Assembly (NCBI RefSeq): GCF_003590095.1
Contig: NC_039491.1
Coordinates: forward strand, 5,704,001-5,768,000
Direction of reading: 5' to 3'
Origin: Trichoplusia ni
Taxonomy: Eukaryota; Arthropoda; Insecta; Lepidoptera; Noctuidae
Length of the DNA: 64,000 nt
Position numbers and translations under genes: made by a program. The notes beneath the pieces are model-generated. The model was not told the origin of the DNA. It saw only the letters and a list, made by a program, of their open reading frames with translations, and searched no databases. Below are positions 11,009 through 26,400 of the stretch, piece after piece. Position 1 is the stretch's first letter. Every line of letters begins with the position of its first letter.

Positions 11009-14000
11009 TTATTCAAGTAAAAGAGCATTTTCGAAGTTGCTCATAAAAATAAGCCTTTAAACATCAGTAAGCGATACAAATGACAGTTCTCTTACTACAA
11101 CCTGTCTACTGGAAGATTTATTTATAAGAGTTCTTAATCAAACACAAGGACCTTCCGAGAAGGTGAACTTCAAAATAAACCTTTGGTGTCTTTGTTTTGG
11201 CTTCTTAGGTGGCTTTCTCGCATTGAGTTTGTTAGTTTTTTACTACATAAATAAACGTTTAGTTCATTGGGAGTGTTCAATTCTTTTGTTCTTTGTTAAA
11301 ACAAACGTTGCTTGATTTACAGAATGACAATGAACTGCATCTATGTTTTTTTTAGAATATAAAACCTTTTTCGGGTAACATCGATATTTTTGATGCCAGT
11401 TTCCGCAGTACCTTTTTTATTTTCCCGTAAATTTACAGAATAACAGCGTATATTTTTGTGTATGGAGCGCCGTACCATCCACTATCCAAAAAAAAAATCT
11501 TCACTTGATTCCATGCAAAATTCAGGACTGAAACTGGAAACGCAAATTTTAAGGTTCTGTTATGATAAGCGGAAATAGAAAAAAATATTTCCAAAAATTA
11601 AACTTTTCAGGAACCTAAAATCCAAAATCTTTTCGTTTAAAGCTGTTTTTTTTCTGTGCACTATGCACTATGCTCCTGCTAACCACCCATAAAAAAATAT
11701 TTAATAATAACCAAAAAGCTTATAAAAACATGGAAGAGCAACAAATTTTTGGAAGCGTCACAAATTGGTGACAATAGCAAAATAAACTTCGCGGTCCTTT
11801 TGTATGCACGTCGTTTCACACTTCAGTGTTAGTTTTAAATGTTAACGCTCTATGCGGCATCGATCAAACATTGGCCGATCGCAAACACAGGATATTAATA
11901 GTCACGTCGTTTAGTATTTGTTTATTGTCTACCGTGGTCGGTTTCGGTAAATAAAACTGTTTCGGGTTCAAATATCCTGACTTTTCATTTTGTTCACAGG
12001 AACTGTTATTAACTTTTATAGGATTCTACATGTTTAAAAAATCTTTACTAAATATGTACGAATGTTACTTTAGTGATACAGGTACATGCGCTTTAAGCAT
12101 ATTTAACTTTACGAGAAGCAGTTATGTAAACGAATTCTTAATTGACCAAATTGGCGAAATCATTAAGACTGTCTGGTCAAATGGTAACATACGAAATTAA
12201 TCACTACTGAATGACAAATTGCCTTGCAAATTCTCACAAACATAGATCAAAGCATTAACCTTTTCTGAACCTGAACTTTCAGTAATATTCGTAATAAAGT
12301 GTGAATATTCATATTGCGTCTAAAATTGTTATAAATGCAGAACACATTTTCAAAATTCAAGTTATGATTTTGGAATATGAAACAAAAAACCAAAGCTTTT
12401 ATAATTAGTGTAAAATTGTATACGATTAACGTAGTCTCTTGTTTCGAACATGTTTGTGTACATAACATACCTGCCGGTTGCGTGCTATGTGGGTACTGGA
12501 ATGCCGCCTTGGTGGTCCTTACGCCACAGCCAACAAGGTCAGTGAGTAAGTGTCCTTCTACGGTTGCATCTTCCAGCTTTCGATGTACAGTCGTGTTATA
12601 AATCTCCCTAAAAGTTCATTTAAAAGTCAGAATACTGTGAAACACAAAATTATCATAAAGTTTTCCGATTGCAAATTCTTACAATTTAATGTTTATCTTT
12701 TAACTTACTGCGGTCTCATGGACACATTTATTTTCCGAACAAACCTCAGTAAATGCTAAAAGAATAAAAAAGATCAATGTAAACCGCCGACAGCGATTAC
12801 TTTATATTTGTTCATTGTTCTACTAACAAAATAACAATGTTATCTAAGGATAAGTGAGATTAAATTCTCTTTAAACAGTAAACTAATATTGGCTTGTTTT
12901 CTCAGAAAATTGTTTTACCTACTATGATAATACGTTTCTGCTGGTAACAATTAACATCGTTTATAGACAAAGGTAAATCTTGGTTTTAAATAGCTATTGC
13001 CTGCAGGCTGTAGTCAATAGTCAAAGAGCTTATTACAGACGTGGTTGTCTGAAACAGATTTGAGTTTAAGTCTATAAATTATTGAAATCTGACTAGAGAT
13101 CATTAGACAGAGTTCTATTTTTGTTTCTATTAAATGGTAAGTTGATAAGTTAATTTATTATATTGTGGTACTAAATTCTTTTATATACTTGCGTACCCTA
13201 CTAATATTGATAGTAAAAAATAAAATGCCTAAACTTTTTGCTTGTTGTTCAAGGTAAAAGTATTTTCCATTAATCTTCATCTTGTTTGAATCGTTATTCC
13301 GGATAAGTCCGATTTTCGACTTTCTCTATTTAGACCTGTCGATATTGTTCTGAAGTATTTTGGTTCTCACTCGTATTTACTGTAGGGTAAATTTGGTCGT
13401 GTTTATGTAATATTAAATAGTTTAAAGTACTGTAAGGAATATTTGAAAGTGCAAGTCAAAGTCATGTTTTGTTATAATACAAGTTTGTTTAAAAACAGGA
13501 GCCAATTAAATCAAGAAACTGGAAAGAAAAAACGCAATGAAACTTTATTACATTTGTAATCATGTCGTTTAAATAAGTTTTCAGAAACAAAACCGTAATG
13601 ATTAAAATTATTAAAATGCTCAATCAATGAAATTGATAATCATTTAAATTTATCTTAAAGACGTGCATCGATTATTCAGATTTTTTTCCTTGCTCCAATT
13701 ATGTACATTATTAAAAAAGGATACAATTTACGTTTCCGCCTATAATGAGCGACATTCGAATGCTATTATTTTCGTATTAACTCGTGATCGATTCAGACCA
13801 CTGGACATGAATTTGGTCCCGAACAAAATTGGTTAATAATGATAGGTTGGTCGAAACAATGCAGCTTCCCCGATTTATATTTTTTATTTAGAACGTTTTC
13901 TCGAATCTATTAAGTTTACCGTTGAAGGTTAGGCAGGGGTTGTACAATATAGGTCGCTTTTGTTTCAATCAAGTTAAATTTACTAAAAACCAAGAAAATA

Positions 14001-17000
14001 TAATAATAAATTTTTGATGACTTCGTTAATATGACAATAAAATTCTGACTTTACAAAAGTAAAATACATCCACTAGACATCAAAAACCAATAAAATACAA
14101 CAACAGTTATTAAATAACCCATCAAAGTGACGCTATCTGATAATAACATCACAGAGGAAACTGTTTGAATCAAATTTTCGCCTAAGTAACTTAATATGTA
14201 ATAGTCCATGAACTTAGATTTACCTCAGGAGGTTAAACTGATCGGGTTTCATGTTTGTGCCGTGAATGGGACGATAAACCGTCTTATTTAATACCTTGGC
14301 GTGGGTTGACCACGCACGTACGCATTCGTTGGCTTTTTTCATTTTTATATCCATCAAGTAAGGCGCCTCAGTACGACGGTCGCAGCGGGATGTGCCATAG
14401 GTGTCCATGATTCATTTAATTTATTACACACATGTGAATCGTCTTTTTTTGCTGGCACCTCTTGTTTAGGTATGTTTTATTAACGACGATCAATAATTTT
14501 TAATGTTGATGCACCGCTATGGGTAATGGAATGCTGGAAATGTGGACAGTAAGAAAACTCTCCATAATATTATTATTGTCTTGAAGTTTGATTATTACTC
14601 GTACTTCTCTTATATAATTACCACATAGCCAGCCAATAAATTGTATTTGTACAATATGTTTTCTCTCTAATGAACGTTTAGTTTGAAAACATTGGAGCAA
14701 CGTAGGTAGGTCCTCACTGGTGTTGTATAGAAGTTCCAGTAAATAAGTCGGTCTAGGCAGCTGTAACCTGAACTTTACTGCTAAATCCGTTAATTGGTTA
14801 CTGGTAACGTGTTATTTATAGCGGCAATGTTTGGGTTAACTAGGCGAAGGCGCCTTAGAAGGACATCTAAATACATACTAATACAACCTCTCGTAATTAA
14901 CGTTTCAGTTTACTTGAAATTCTTTAAATCTAGTGACATGAAGTAAATTATTATTGAACATACTAATTTAGCATTATTCAAGTAAAAAAAATGCTCTTAT
15001 GTGTCATGCTCTCTTTTTTATTATCAACGAACGTAGGTACTAAGAAATATTGTAAAACGTCATGAGTAATGTGGCAATAGCTTAGGGGCGTTAGGTAGTT
15101 AATATTGAAAAAAAATCTTCACAAAGAAAAAACGGAAAAAAATCCTCACTAAACTTAAACACAACCCACAAAATCGTTTTGTGGTCTATATTTACTCAAT
15201 ATAACTACAAAATTATGTAATAAGGACCTGTCCCAAACATAGTTCTAGTTTCAAGAGCCAAGAGCCCTTGATACTTTTATTTCAGCCATGAACGATAATC
15301 CCACAGTAATTCCGACGATATTCCCCAAACCAGCTGACCAAAGGTCTAGACGATCGTCAAAAGCCCTTATTTCTTTATAAATTGGACGAACTACTCCTCG
15401 TGTATTGCTTAGTCAAAGAGGTCTTGGATATTGGGCACCACTTAGGAATTCAATATACATTTATTTTATGTAAGTTATATTATATTCTAATAGGTCTAGA
15501 GATTGATGTGTATTTTGAATGATAAATGAATTGATAAGCTCTTCATTGGCGATCTTGAATTGGTTAAAAAAATGAATAAATCTTTAGCAATCAACTAGGC
15601 TGTCTTTATTAATGTAAGGTTCCTTTACTAGTGGAATATAAAACCGTTTTATGGAGAGGAATAATGTATAAGAGAAAGTCATCATCAAATCAGGTTTCTT
15701 GAAAACTTGTCAATCCAGATGAAAAAAGAAAAACGGAATTTCCACTTAAACAGAAATGAAACTTGCTGTTTTGCCTAAGCGTCTATTACGTATTGATCGG
15801 CACCTCTTCCTAACAACACACGTTACAACTTATGAATATTATTCAAAGGAAGATACAGTCCACTACCAAGCGAGTTTTGTTTTTTAATCAGCATATCTAC
15901 ATTTCTAACGTACTTGAGGTCATTATAACAAAACTAGCTAATCAAATATTTAAATGTGCGTCGGCTTACGAACTATTGCTTTCATGTGTAACGGATTCCC
16001 ATTATCTATCCAAGTGCCACAATCTATTCACATGTTTATTTAATATTTACAACGAAATACATTTAGGACAGCTGATAACGGATTAGTACACGTTTCTCTG
16101 AATATCGAATACGTCACGACATGCCTTTTGCCTACCTATTTATGTTGTGTTCCGAGTTTCAATGTAGAGTCGACTCATGAATGTCTTTTCGGAATAAATT
16201 GATTATTGGAACTTAAAGGTTAATTTAATTGTCAATCGCGTACCTACTAATAGTTTGTACGTGATTAATTTAGTTTGCAATTACTATTATGGCAAGAGTA
16301 GTAGAGACAGAAAAATACTTAAGATTTTGAGAATTTTGAATGACTACCTAATAATGAACAAAATACGTGTCACAATTATAATTAATTTAAATGGTAAAAA
16401 GGTTGTAATACTGATTTATCAAGTACAAATCTTCAACTTGTTCAAAAAATAAAAACAATTGAAAATAAAACCAGCGCTTTATGGGCTCTCAATACAGTCC
16501 ATTGTGCGGAAAGAGATCCTAATGGCACTCGAATTGAAACTTTCACTTAGTTTGCTTGAAATTGATTAAGGCTAAAATTGAATAGGAATCGTGTTAATAC
16601 CAACTTTTTGTAGCTAAATTCGAAGATTTCTCGGTAACTGTTTCAATTATTCGCTGAAGAAAAGGAATAAAATGATTGTACATCAAGAAATACTTAGTAT
16701 TTTTGGGCGGCGTATTTATAGACCAAATAAAATATAGTTTCTAGGTAAAGCGGCTACCTAGGTTCCTACACGTTTATAAAGATTACTTTGCGTGTTTACA
16801 TGCTGCCAAAACAAAATACTTAATAGGAATAAAGACACGTTAACAATGTTCCAACAGGGAAAGTCCCTCAAATGTTAGACACCATAAGATGAATCACTGT
16901 CCTAAATTCTTTTACTTGAGTGACGCATTCGCCAGTGAACTGAGTCAGGGTGCTCAGGGTAGATATATATCTTTTTTTACAACTAGCCAACCCGGACCGT

Positions 17001-20000
17001 GCTGTAACGGGAACAATGCATTCCTGTTGTTACGTTCGGTCAACAAAAAGGCAACAAGAGCAAATGTTTTTTGTCGCCAGCCCCGCTAAATTAAACAGGG
17101 AAGCTGATTTTGTTTTATTTTTTTTCGGCGCTATTTTGTTTTACTGAACACGAAAGCTATGCTGAAGCAGTAAATGACCTCTATTATGGCAGTTAATGAA
17201 AAAAAAATGGCGTGGCCTTTTTTTTCAAACGTGGTATTTAAATAGGGCTGATTGGAGCTCCTGCAAATTAGTCACCTGTGTTGACTTTTTGGGATGGATT
17301 TTTTGTTCTTTTTACAACATGTCTTATTGTGTTTGTTGTTTTCGGTTAGTTTAAGTGAAATACCTTTATTGCTATAATTTCCTAATACCGAGAAGACATT
17401 AATTGCCGTAACTTCCAATTCCTTGTAAACTCCACTAAACGCTTAAAGATCACACAAAACTAAAATACAGCTGTAATTAAAGCCAAAAATACCTTCAGCC
17501 GAATACGGACCGAAAAAATATGCACAGTTTCGATTTTACGATTACATCCGTTAAGATTTTATTTACAAAGTATAAGCTATATACATAATAAATAACTAAG
17601 AAATGCGGCTTAACGTTGTTTTGCATGCCCACAATCGGCAGTAACTTGACTAAATATTATGTCGCGTGCAATATAAATTCGGTAGGCAGACGCAATTAAA
17701 CATTTACGATTAATTTTACGACTACAGTCCTCAAAGCGTATACTGTTGTATTCAAATCAATGCAATATAATATACAAAATGAGAATTTTGTATACGTGAG
17801 TCAACGAGCAAAGAAATTATTACGGGCATAATTTAAAATTTATTAAGCCACATAATTTTGACGAAAATTAAGACAACCGATGCGAAAATAACCATTGATG
17901 CCTGTCAGGCAGTTATCCCCTTGGCAAATTTGCATGATTTGACCAAAGAATAAGCATCCTTCGTGAGTGTGGTTTTAAGGATCAAATTAGAGTAAATAAA
18001 ACATTTATATACAGTTAATGACAAAAGGATACAAAATTAATCAACGATTCCTGGACACGCTACGACGAATCCTTACTAAAATTACCACCATGTCTTTTTC
18101 TGAGTATCAGATACATTAATGTTAATTCAATTTGTTGTAGTCTTTATGTTTAATGCATTAAGGAACTTTGTTCGTGTATAACATGGACTAAACGTGTTGT
18201 GTTGGCAGTGTTGACCCAACCAAGGGTTCGATTAACATTCCTTGCTCCGTATGATCGCTTCGGGATCCAATCAGGCCGGTGTTCACATAATTGTTTGCGG
18301 ACATGATTTTATCGGAAAACTACAACGGTTCGGGACAGCGAGGCGATTCATGCCATGCATGAGAGAAATTATACGAGTATGTACCCTCAACAGTTCTGCA
18401 ACCAAAATTGCGAGCGATAACCCAACGGAAATTCATATCGGGCTTTCAATAAAAAACTGTACAGAATTTTATGACAGTATTCTCACATGGAGAATTAAAC
18501 GAAAACTCACGATATGTGACAGGTGGACAACGCGGAGAGCAGGATATTAATTATTGCGACGGCAAATGAGTCCTTGAACTTTATATTGTCTGAGTTACAA
18601 TAAATTAAAATGCAATAAAACTACAGGTATAAATAGTATGAACATCTGTTTTTTCTCAACCTGTTTTGTAAAATATACGCTCTAAAAGAATGTAAGACAA
18701 GTCATGATTTTAATATATTTTAGGAATGTGGTCCAAAATGTTTAATTAATTTGCGCCTGTCCAAGCATGGTACTGCGAAACCATCATTTAGCATCAGAGC
18801 AGCTACTTTGCGAGGTCGTATATCGTTACCAGTGTCCCTTAATCTAGCGGTAACTGTGGAACAACAAAACTCATTACTCGGCGCTATTCGAGGCTGTACC
18901 TGCAAGTACTGGCAAGCTCGCGTTGGGCGCGTGGTGTGAGACAAATGAGGTAGCGGTCGACGTAAGAATTTGTATGCTGGTATAAGAATTAATGATACCG
19001 TTTGGAAGTGAGTTTGTTACTAAAGCTAGTGATTAATAAAGCTGAGCAAAATTGAAAACTTTTAACTTCAATTTAATCTGTTTTTAAATTGGATTCAATT
19101 TGCGTATTGCAGTATTTAATCTATGCAATATTCAATTCGCGAGCGATTCGGAATTCGTAATAATTTTGTTTTCTGTGAAAGAGAAATAATATACGATCAC
19201 TAAAAATACTTGCCCCACAAACATGCATTTAAACATCACCATATTAATATCAAACGCACCTAAGCCAGTTCATAACGCAAACCCTTCGGCCCCACCCCAC
19301 TAAGTCTTATAAAGGAACATAATGCTATAACTTTAACATAAACGCCAGTAAATCTCTCACAACCGGCTATAGACAAAGGTGACATCTGAAATACGAGCAA
19401 GCCCTGCGGCTTACTTTTACTATGAAAGTTTATCACTTGCGCCGCCTCGTTATTTGGCTTAGGAGATTAGCAAATGGGGGCAACTTGTTCGGTTTACGAA
19501 GCCTAAGCCAGACCACTAAACCCGGGAGAACTTGCCGCTACCTTGGTATGAGGATTTTTAATTATATCATTAACTGGACCGACGCGCGTGCGTGCCGATT
19601 AGCAGTTTTATAGCTATGAAGCCGCGCTATGCAGTAATTTATGGGATATAGTGTGGAAAGCTGAGTTACATGAAGCAATTTTGTTCAGTTAATATGTTCC
19701 TGTATCACGCTTTTTTAAAGTGTAATTTTAAGTATCAACACGGTGTAATATTGCCTGAATACACGTAAGTCCTGAACTACGTGCATGAAATAAATTTATA
19801 TTCTTAAAGTATAGGATGATAAAAATAAAAAGAGCTCACTGATCGTCTGTGTTTTGACATCTATTCGACATTCAACTAAGTAGTAACTTTTTATAGTATT
19901 TTATGTCAATCAAAAGAAAAATACTCACGAAATAAAACGACTTTTTACGAGGCAAATACAAAATTATTTGGTAGAGACACAATCTCCAAGAATTCAATTT

Positions 20001-23000
20001 TCTCATTTGATTTTCTAAAAGCGTTTACCTGTCAAAAAGTCGGTTTACAAATATTAAGTATCGTCTTACTTATCTGTCGATCAGATTATGAATCTCAATT
20101 CGCAATAATCGGCTTACGTATTAATCTCCTTTTTTCTATTATAAAACTCCTCTGACTTAATGATGAATTTCAAATCGTTATATAACTGGTACAAAAATAA
20201 ATTAAATTTTAAATTATGTTCATAATATTGGTTTACGAGATGAGTAAATTTAATGAAGGTTAGATAATTCGTTCTGCAGAAGTGTTGTTGGAAACCGTTG
20301 TTGCTACAGTTCTTATTAAAACTTTAATCAAGTCCGTACTCTTTTAATCTAGAAACATCGGTGCAAGTCAGCTCGGGGTACATTGCTAATTTAAATTTTA
20401 GCAATTTATAAATACACTTAATTAGCTTAACGTGTTCAAAACACATGCTGCCCAGGTGAATTAAGAACACCTGCTGTATTATTCCTGTACGAAACTTAAT
20501 ATGGAGAGCAACTTTTTTATATTCCTTATAATTTTGCAACCCGATAACTCATGTGACCAAGAAGGACAGATGAGCCACTTAACTCACGGTCTATTGAATT
20601 TCTGCCGGATCAAACTCTCAATGTAATCAAAGGATATAAAAGGAAGACGGGATTCTTTGTTTTTATTAGCAAGCTTTTTATCCATACTTACTTGCGTATA
20701 GGTAGTTCAATCAATCATTTAGCGAAAAGAATTTCGAGCAATGGAATATATTTTTGAGAACCAAAAGAAATTCTCAGTGAACAAAAACTGGGTTAATGTG
20801 TATCTTTCGTATTGTTCTAATAGGTATATTTATTTTAAGCATGACAGTGAAAAATCACTCGTGTATTTGAAATTGTTTAACGAAATTTTGAGCATATTAT
20901 TTCCCGTAGAATGAACAAAGATGTGTTCGACAAATCCAATTTCTCAATTAATAGGAGACAAAACTACCGCTATTGTTCAAGCTCGGTTCCAATCTCTGAT
21001 TGTAAATAGGCTTTCATAACACGAGAACTCAATCGCTTACATTTCGTACAACCTGTAGAAGCCTCACAAAAGCTAAAATAGATTTTAGAATTTACATTGA
21101 CAAATGATTTAATCGAATAGAACTACTATCGAACCGTTTTAAGGAAATGTTTCAAGGAACTTTACTCAGAATTCATCTCCTTCCATCGTTTTTGTCGAAT
21201 ACTATCCAAAATAAATAAAGAAAATCGAAGTATTTTAAAATTGGCTACATTAGCGAGAAGTAAACATAACATCAAACGGTGTCCAGTTACGAACTTAGAA
21301 CAATCAATTAGACTTAAAAGAACGAAATATCTTCAGAAAAGTGGAAACAAAGACCTATTAAAACAATAGCCGAAGCTTTGGTTCGTTATAAGAGTATATT
21401 TTCACGAAATTTCTAACGACATCAACTTTAAGTTACTTGTCACTTCGTCCAAATGGCAGTCATTTATTTTGAACAAGTTCAAAACTAACTAAGGGAAAAA
21501 CTGCTACAGTAGTTACATCACGCTTCGGCCACGAATTGTGAATGGGACACACGGGGCTGTAGATTAAAGCGCTAGTGTGCATTACTTGTGAGGACAATTG
21601 TAATATTGTTCTTCTTTGTTAGCCTAGCAGTAGTTTTTTAGCATTTATATTTTTATACTCTCTGTTAAGAATGCCATTGTAGATGAAATTTTAATTTAAC
21701 AGCCTGTCTCATTTTGTAATTCAATACATCGTAATATATTTGGTCTGTGATATGATTCAGTTCATATTTTATAATAGTTAACTGGCTTATCTTAAATCAG
21801 AAGTCGATTTGTAACAACATTGTATTTGAATAGGGCTGTAAACCAGCCTTTTCCTAAGTTATTGTCATTAGATCTTCCCTAAAGGGACTTTCTCTCATTC
21901 ATTGCAGAGTCGTGCCTGTTTATTTTACTGTCCGTGTTACACACATGTTTGGAAAGGAAAAGAGGAAAACTTTCATTTTTACGCCGTCTAACGGATTCAA
22001 TATCGACGCGGCTTGAATGAGTTTGGGGGGTGGAAAAATCGTTAATCATCCCTTTGTTGGAATTTTGTTACGGCCTAACTCGTTGCTCGCCTGTTTGGGC
22101 TTCCATTTTTCCTTTTGAATGCTGAAAGTGGGGCCGTTCTTGACGAATTGTTTTCATGGGAAAACAAAAACGAATTCGCCGAGATTCGGGTAAGTAATAT
22201 GTAGGGGGAGTTCAGACAGGAATTTTCTTTGAGACACGCGCATTTGTATTCAATTCTGTAATTACAAAAAGTTTGTGTTCACACAGTGATTGCTTACAAT
22301 CATATTACATAAGTGGAACACTACGATATAACATGGACTATGCCTCGTATATTACAATCTCAAGAACGATTAAGCTGTCAACTTTTTCACATAAATTCAC
22401 ACGTATAGAATGTAATCCGGTTTCGTATCATCCTATGTAACACGACACTACTTCTATTGCGTTAAAACAAGTGATGTGATAAACCTCAGATCACACTCTC
22501 AATTACAATTGCGGTTATCTTATACCTCGGGCTTATTGAGAGGAAAAGAAATTGAATATTACGTTTTAATCTTTTTGTTTGCGGAGACACTGATACCGAT
22601 AGGCAGAAGTTGATTCAAAATATTGTGTATTGAATTTTTTCTTTTATAGGTACGGAAAAAAATGGTTTCTTTGATTACTTTCAATGTGAGTTTTTGTAGC
22701 TGAATTATGTTTTTTTAATATACTTTTCTCATACCTTCTACATGGTACATATTATGTCTATAAAATAGCAAAATATCACACGGCAATAGTCAAGTAGGAT
22801 CACGGTCGTTTTTGGGAAAGGTTCGTTTTCAAATTAGACTAATTGATAGTCAATCATCAAATTAAATTAAAACAAAGTTTGTTTAATACCTATTAATTAC
22901 AACTTAGCCGTTACATCGATGTTCTATTATAGGAAATTTCAAATAACTATTGCCTGCTAACGTATCATTTTTGTTTTAACCAATAGTTATAGTTGTTACA

Positions 23001-23352
23001 TTAACGTACAACTACTTAACTTTATTTTATATGGGCAGCACTCTTCAAATAGTTCAAAAGAGCAATTTTTTTTAGTCATCTATAGCTAAAATTTGATTTG
23101 GTTAACCGTATTTTTTTATTTAATATTATACATTTATTTCTTGAATGTACTTATATTAAGTACTCATGTTTTATCCTTCAAAGAATATTGCCTAATGATG
23201 CTCAAGTTGCCAACAATTTTGAAGCCAAACTTAGCTAAAGCGTAGGTAAAATCTACTTCATGAGTATAAGAGAAACCAAGCTAATTACGATGTGTAACGT
23301 CTTATGCAACTACAAGACAAAGCGTTTTATATGAATAGTCGTCCGTTATTTA
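11009..23352. other. Long noncoding stretch
   Basis: More than 12 kb without a recognisable exon, RNA gene or complete transposon. The composition is AT-rich, with slightly GC-richer patches near 12470-12545, 18240-18400, 18750-18950 and 22080-22200. Open frames of 60-102 codons here (for instance 18242-18550, which opens on TTG not ATG) show no family signature. An acceptor-like TTTTTTCTTTTATAG|GTACGG at 22635-22655 is noted, but its donor side is weak. Confidence 0.5.
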
Positions 23353-23480
23353 TCCTACTAATATTATAAACGCGAAGCTCGTAAGGAGAAAAGTACTTAC
23401 GTTTGTTACAATTTCACCCAAAAACCACTGAACGGATTTAGACGAAACTTCATACACAGATAGTTTATAACTTATTTATA
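23353..23480 (+). mobile_element. Helitron 5' fragment, 3' end missing
   Basis: TCCTACTAATATTATAAA at 23353-23370 is the canonical lepidopteran Helitron start. The following stretch, AAACCACTGAACGGATTTAG with GAAACTTCATACACAGATAG, matches the same part of the copy at 37690-38003 (ACTACTGAATGGATTTGAAT, GAAACTTTACC). The similarity fades by about 23480, and no GGGCAACAGCTAG terminus follows. It is a truncated copy or an old one decayed at its 3' side. Confidence 0.65.
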
Positions 23481-26400
23481 TATTATTCCGATTGTAAGTT
23501 CCCGTGAGATTGTTTTCGATTTGTAGCGGCCTGGCCCGCAGGATAGCTAGCACGCTATATTCTTTGTGCGTCAAACTGTCAATAGCTACGTGAAAGAGAA
23601 TACACGATATTGCTCGCACCGGATTCCTGTGAAAGCCAGTTACTTGGTCGATTGAAGTCAACTTATTTACAAACTAATCTTCAGACAACTGAAGTAGTAT
23701 TTATAAATCAGTATGAGACGTACCTAGAAACCAACAAATAAGCTCAACCTGTGATCCTCAACTATTATTATATAATTAACAACATGATATTCTTTTTATC
23801 TGATCTTATACCTCAATCACGAACTTTTTATGAAATAAACTCTTTACTAATGAGCCTATTTCTTTTTAACGTAGTTCTGTTGCAGGTTTCTCATTTTGAA
23901 ATATGAATCGATTCTTGCAAAGGCCTATATTCCATTGAATACAACAGAGGTACTAGCGAATGGTGTTATTACAGTCGAGTGCACTTACCAGTTCGGGGAA
24001 AACATGCTTGTAGTTATTTGATATAAGGCGTATTTAAAGTGACATAAATACAACTTATCACTAAGTCGTTGCGGGTCTACCTTACATCTACTTATACTTT
24101 TCAGAATCGCGTGCGACTTAATATAAACAGCGCGGGGCAGTTCAAACGTGTTACGTATGAAATGTTTTCAGGTGTTGCATGTTTCAGGGGCTCATTATTC
24201 AGATTTATATAAAAGATTAAGCTTTTCGACTCTAATGCGATTAATAGTGGCACTACGTTTTATTGTGCATATTTTATTTATACTCCCAGGTTTTAATTAA
24301 ATCTAAAATATATCAAAGATTAATAACCAGTGATTGAATAATTTAAAATATATTTTCAATCCATATATCACACAAGGAAAGCACACAATTTTGTACTGGA
24401 TTTGACGACGAAAATACTCAACAAAAATGTTATCCTCTAATATTGAAATCAAGCACAAAACTACTGTGAAATTAAAAGGAAACGTAAAAACAAACATTTA
24501 ATCGAAACGTTGTTTGCCGTAGTACACCCATCATCAAAGCCAACATCCAAATTTTAACAAAACAAACACAAATCAAATAGCTCAAACAAAAAATTAAATT
24601 GTCCAAACAAACCATGTCTGGCAATAATTATTTAACAAATAAGTAGCGATCCGGTCACAGGTTATCAGTCCCCCAGTTTACACAGCATTGTCGAATCGAA
24701 ATCAGCGCTGTATAAATACTACAGTAGCTCTCAGATATGCCGACTTACTGGATCCATCCGATTGTTAGAATTAATCCATAAGCGCAAGCGTGTTATGTAA
24801 ATATGGTTTCTAAGTTTGATGAAAATAAAATAAAATATTATATTTTCCATGTACTGTTTCTTTTTAAGCTTTAAGTAATTTACTTGAATACTATGAGAAT
24901 GTTATAAAAATATTTATTGTTTAAACAGAAATTCTGTAAAAATGTAGGCAAGATAAAAATATTTAAAAGAATTATTAACACTGCTTGCAAATTCAGTGCT
25001 TTTCTACTGTTGAATAACAATTGTATCAAGTACAATAAAAATTAATTAGCGGTTTGAATATTGTTGTTTACATTCTCGCTCCCGCTTATCACTTAGACCA
25101 GCCTTCCCAAACGCAACTGTGTCAACACAGTCGAGATAATTCGAATACTCGATGAGGAATGTGTTTTCTTATCTCAAGGTTTGCGAGCAACCGGCGGGTT
25201 CTTTGATGAACTTGTAACGAGCAACGCTGCCCGACTAAGATAATAGCCATTTCAAGTTTTGTTACTTTTACTAATGAAGTACGGATCTTCAGAAAATAAA
25301 TCATTTGATATTAAGGAAGTTTTGCTTTGATTCATTTTAAACTTGAACTTCTTCCTGTTATTATAACTGCATATAAATAACGGTTATCGTCTGTGATTGC
25401 AATTTTAAGAAAGTAGTTTATATACTTATAACTTTGTTTCTATAATTGCTTTGTAAACAAAAGATTGTTTACGTACCTCTCAAAATATTATGGCGTAGTT
25501 TACAAACACAAAGTCATCACATTGATAACTCAGTTCACAGACAACGGAGCGAAGTTCGGTGTCGAACGCACAGCTTTGTGAATGCTCACAACTCAATCTG
25601 AACTTAGATTTCAGGCCTACATGTTCAACCGCCGAATATCTGAGAGGGATTGTATATGTCACTATTTTGTGAAACAATAAAATAAGGAAAAAGCTCGAAT
25701 AACATATATATTCTTACCAAAGATCCTTAAGTATTTTAAAAGCTACTTCTACATAAAAAAATTGTGTTTAATAATGTTTTAGGAAGCCGAACATCTGAGA
25801 CCTAGATTGACCATTAGATCAACTGATTGTTGGTTGTCTATACCTACCTAGAAAAATCAAAGCTTACCGATCTACCGTCCCTAGCACCACCCCACACGTT
25901 TATCCCATACTAAGGGGTGCCCGTTGCTATGCTATTTACATTGTTTTAAATTCCAATCGCAAATGGAAACAATGTCTTTCGTATAACGTTGACATCCTGC
26001 CAGTGATGCAGAAAAACAGCACTTGTATAATATAAATGAAAAAGTTCCCTAAAATCAATAATGTACTTCATAAAATACCAATATTATGAAACAAACCCAT
26101 AATCTTTAAGCCTTGCTATTTATATCATCGATACTTTTAAGTCCGTTGCATTTGCCGGCATGGCTTTGAACTTCGAGAGTGCAACGACCCCATATCACTT
26201 AGTACACAGGTGTAATGTGAAGATCGCCGGTGTAAATATGTTTGTTCTGCATATAAATATCTACTCTATAATTGGATGTTCAGCTACTTTGAGTCACGCA
26301 CTTAACCGGAGTGAACGTCTAGACTCTCGACGAGTTTACTTCTGTTTTAATTACGTTTAATCAACTAATGTATTATTTGCATTTTATCGATAGTTTTCTG

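Noticed and set aside
18242..18550. 102-codon open frame on the + strand
   Set aside because: It opens on TTG rather than ATG, has no recognisable domain, and no splice sites or promoter-like sequence frame it. Length is within chance for a 64-kb window.
22635..22655. Further ratchet point TTTTTTCTTTTATAG|GTACGG
   Set aside because: Strong acceptor half, but GTACGG is a poor donor; kept only as a cryptic acceptor.
26385..26392. DRE promoter element TATCGATA
   Set aside because: A single octamer in AT-rich DNA with no CpG islet or exon nearby; about one is expected by chance.
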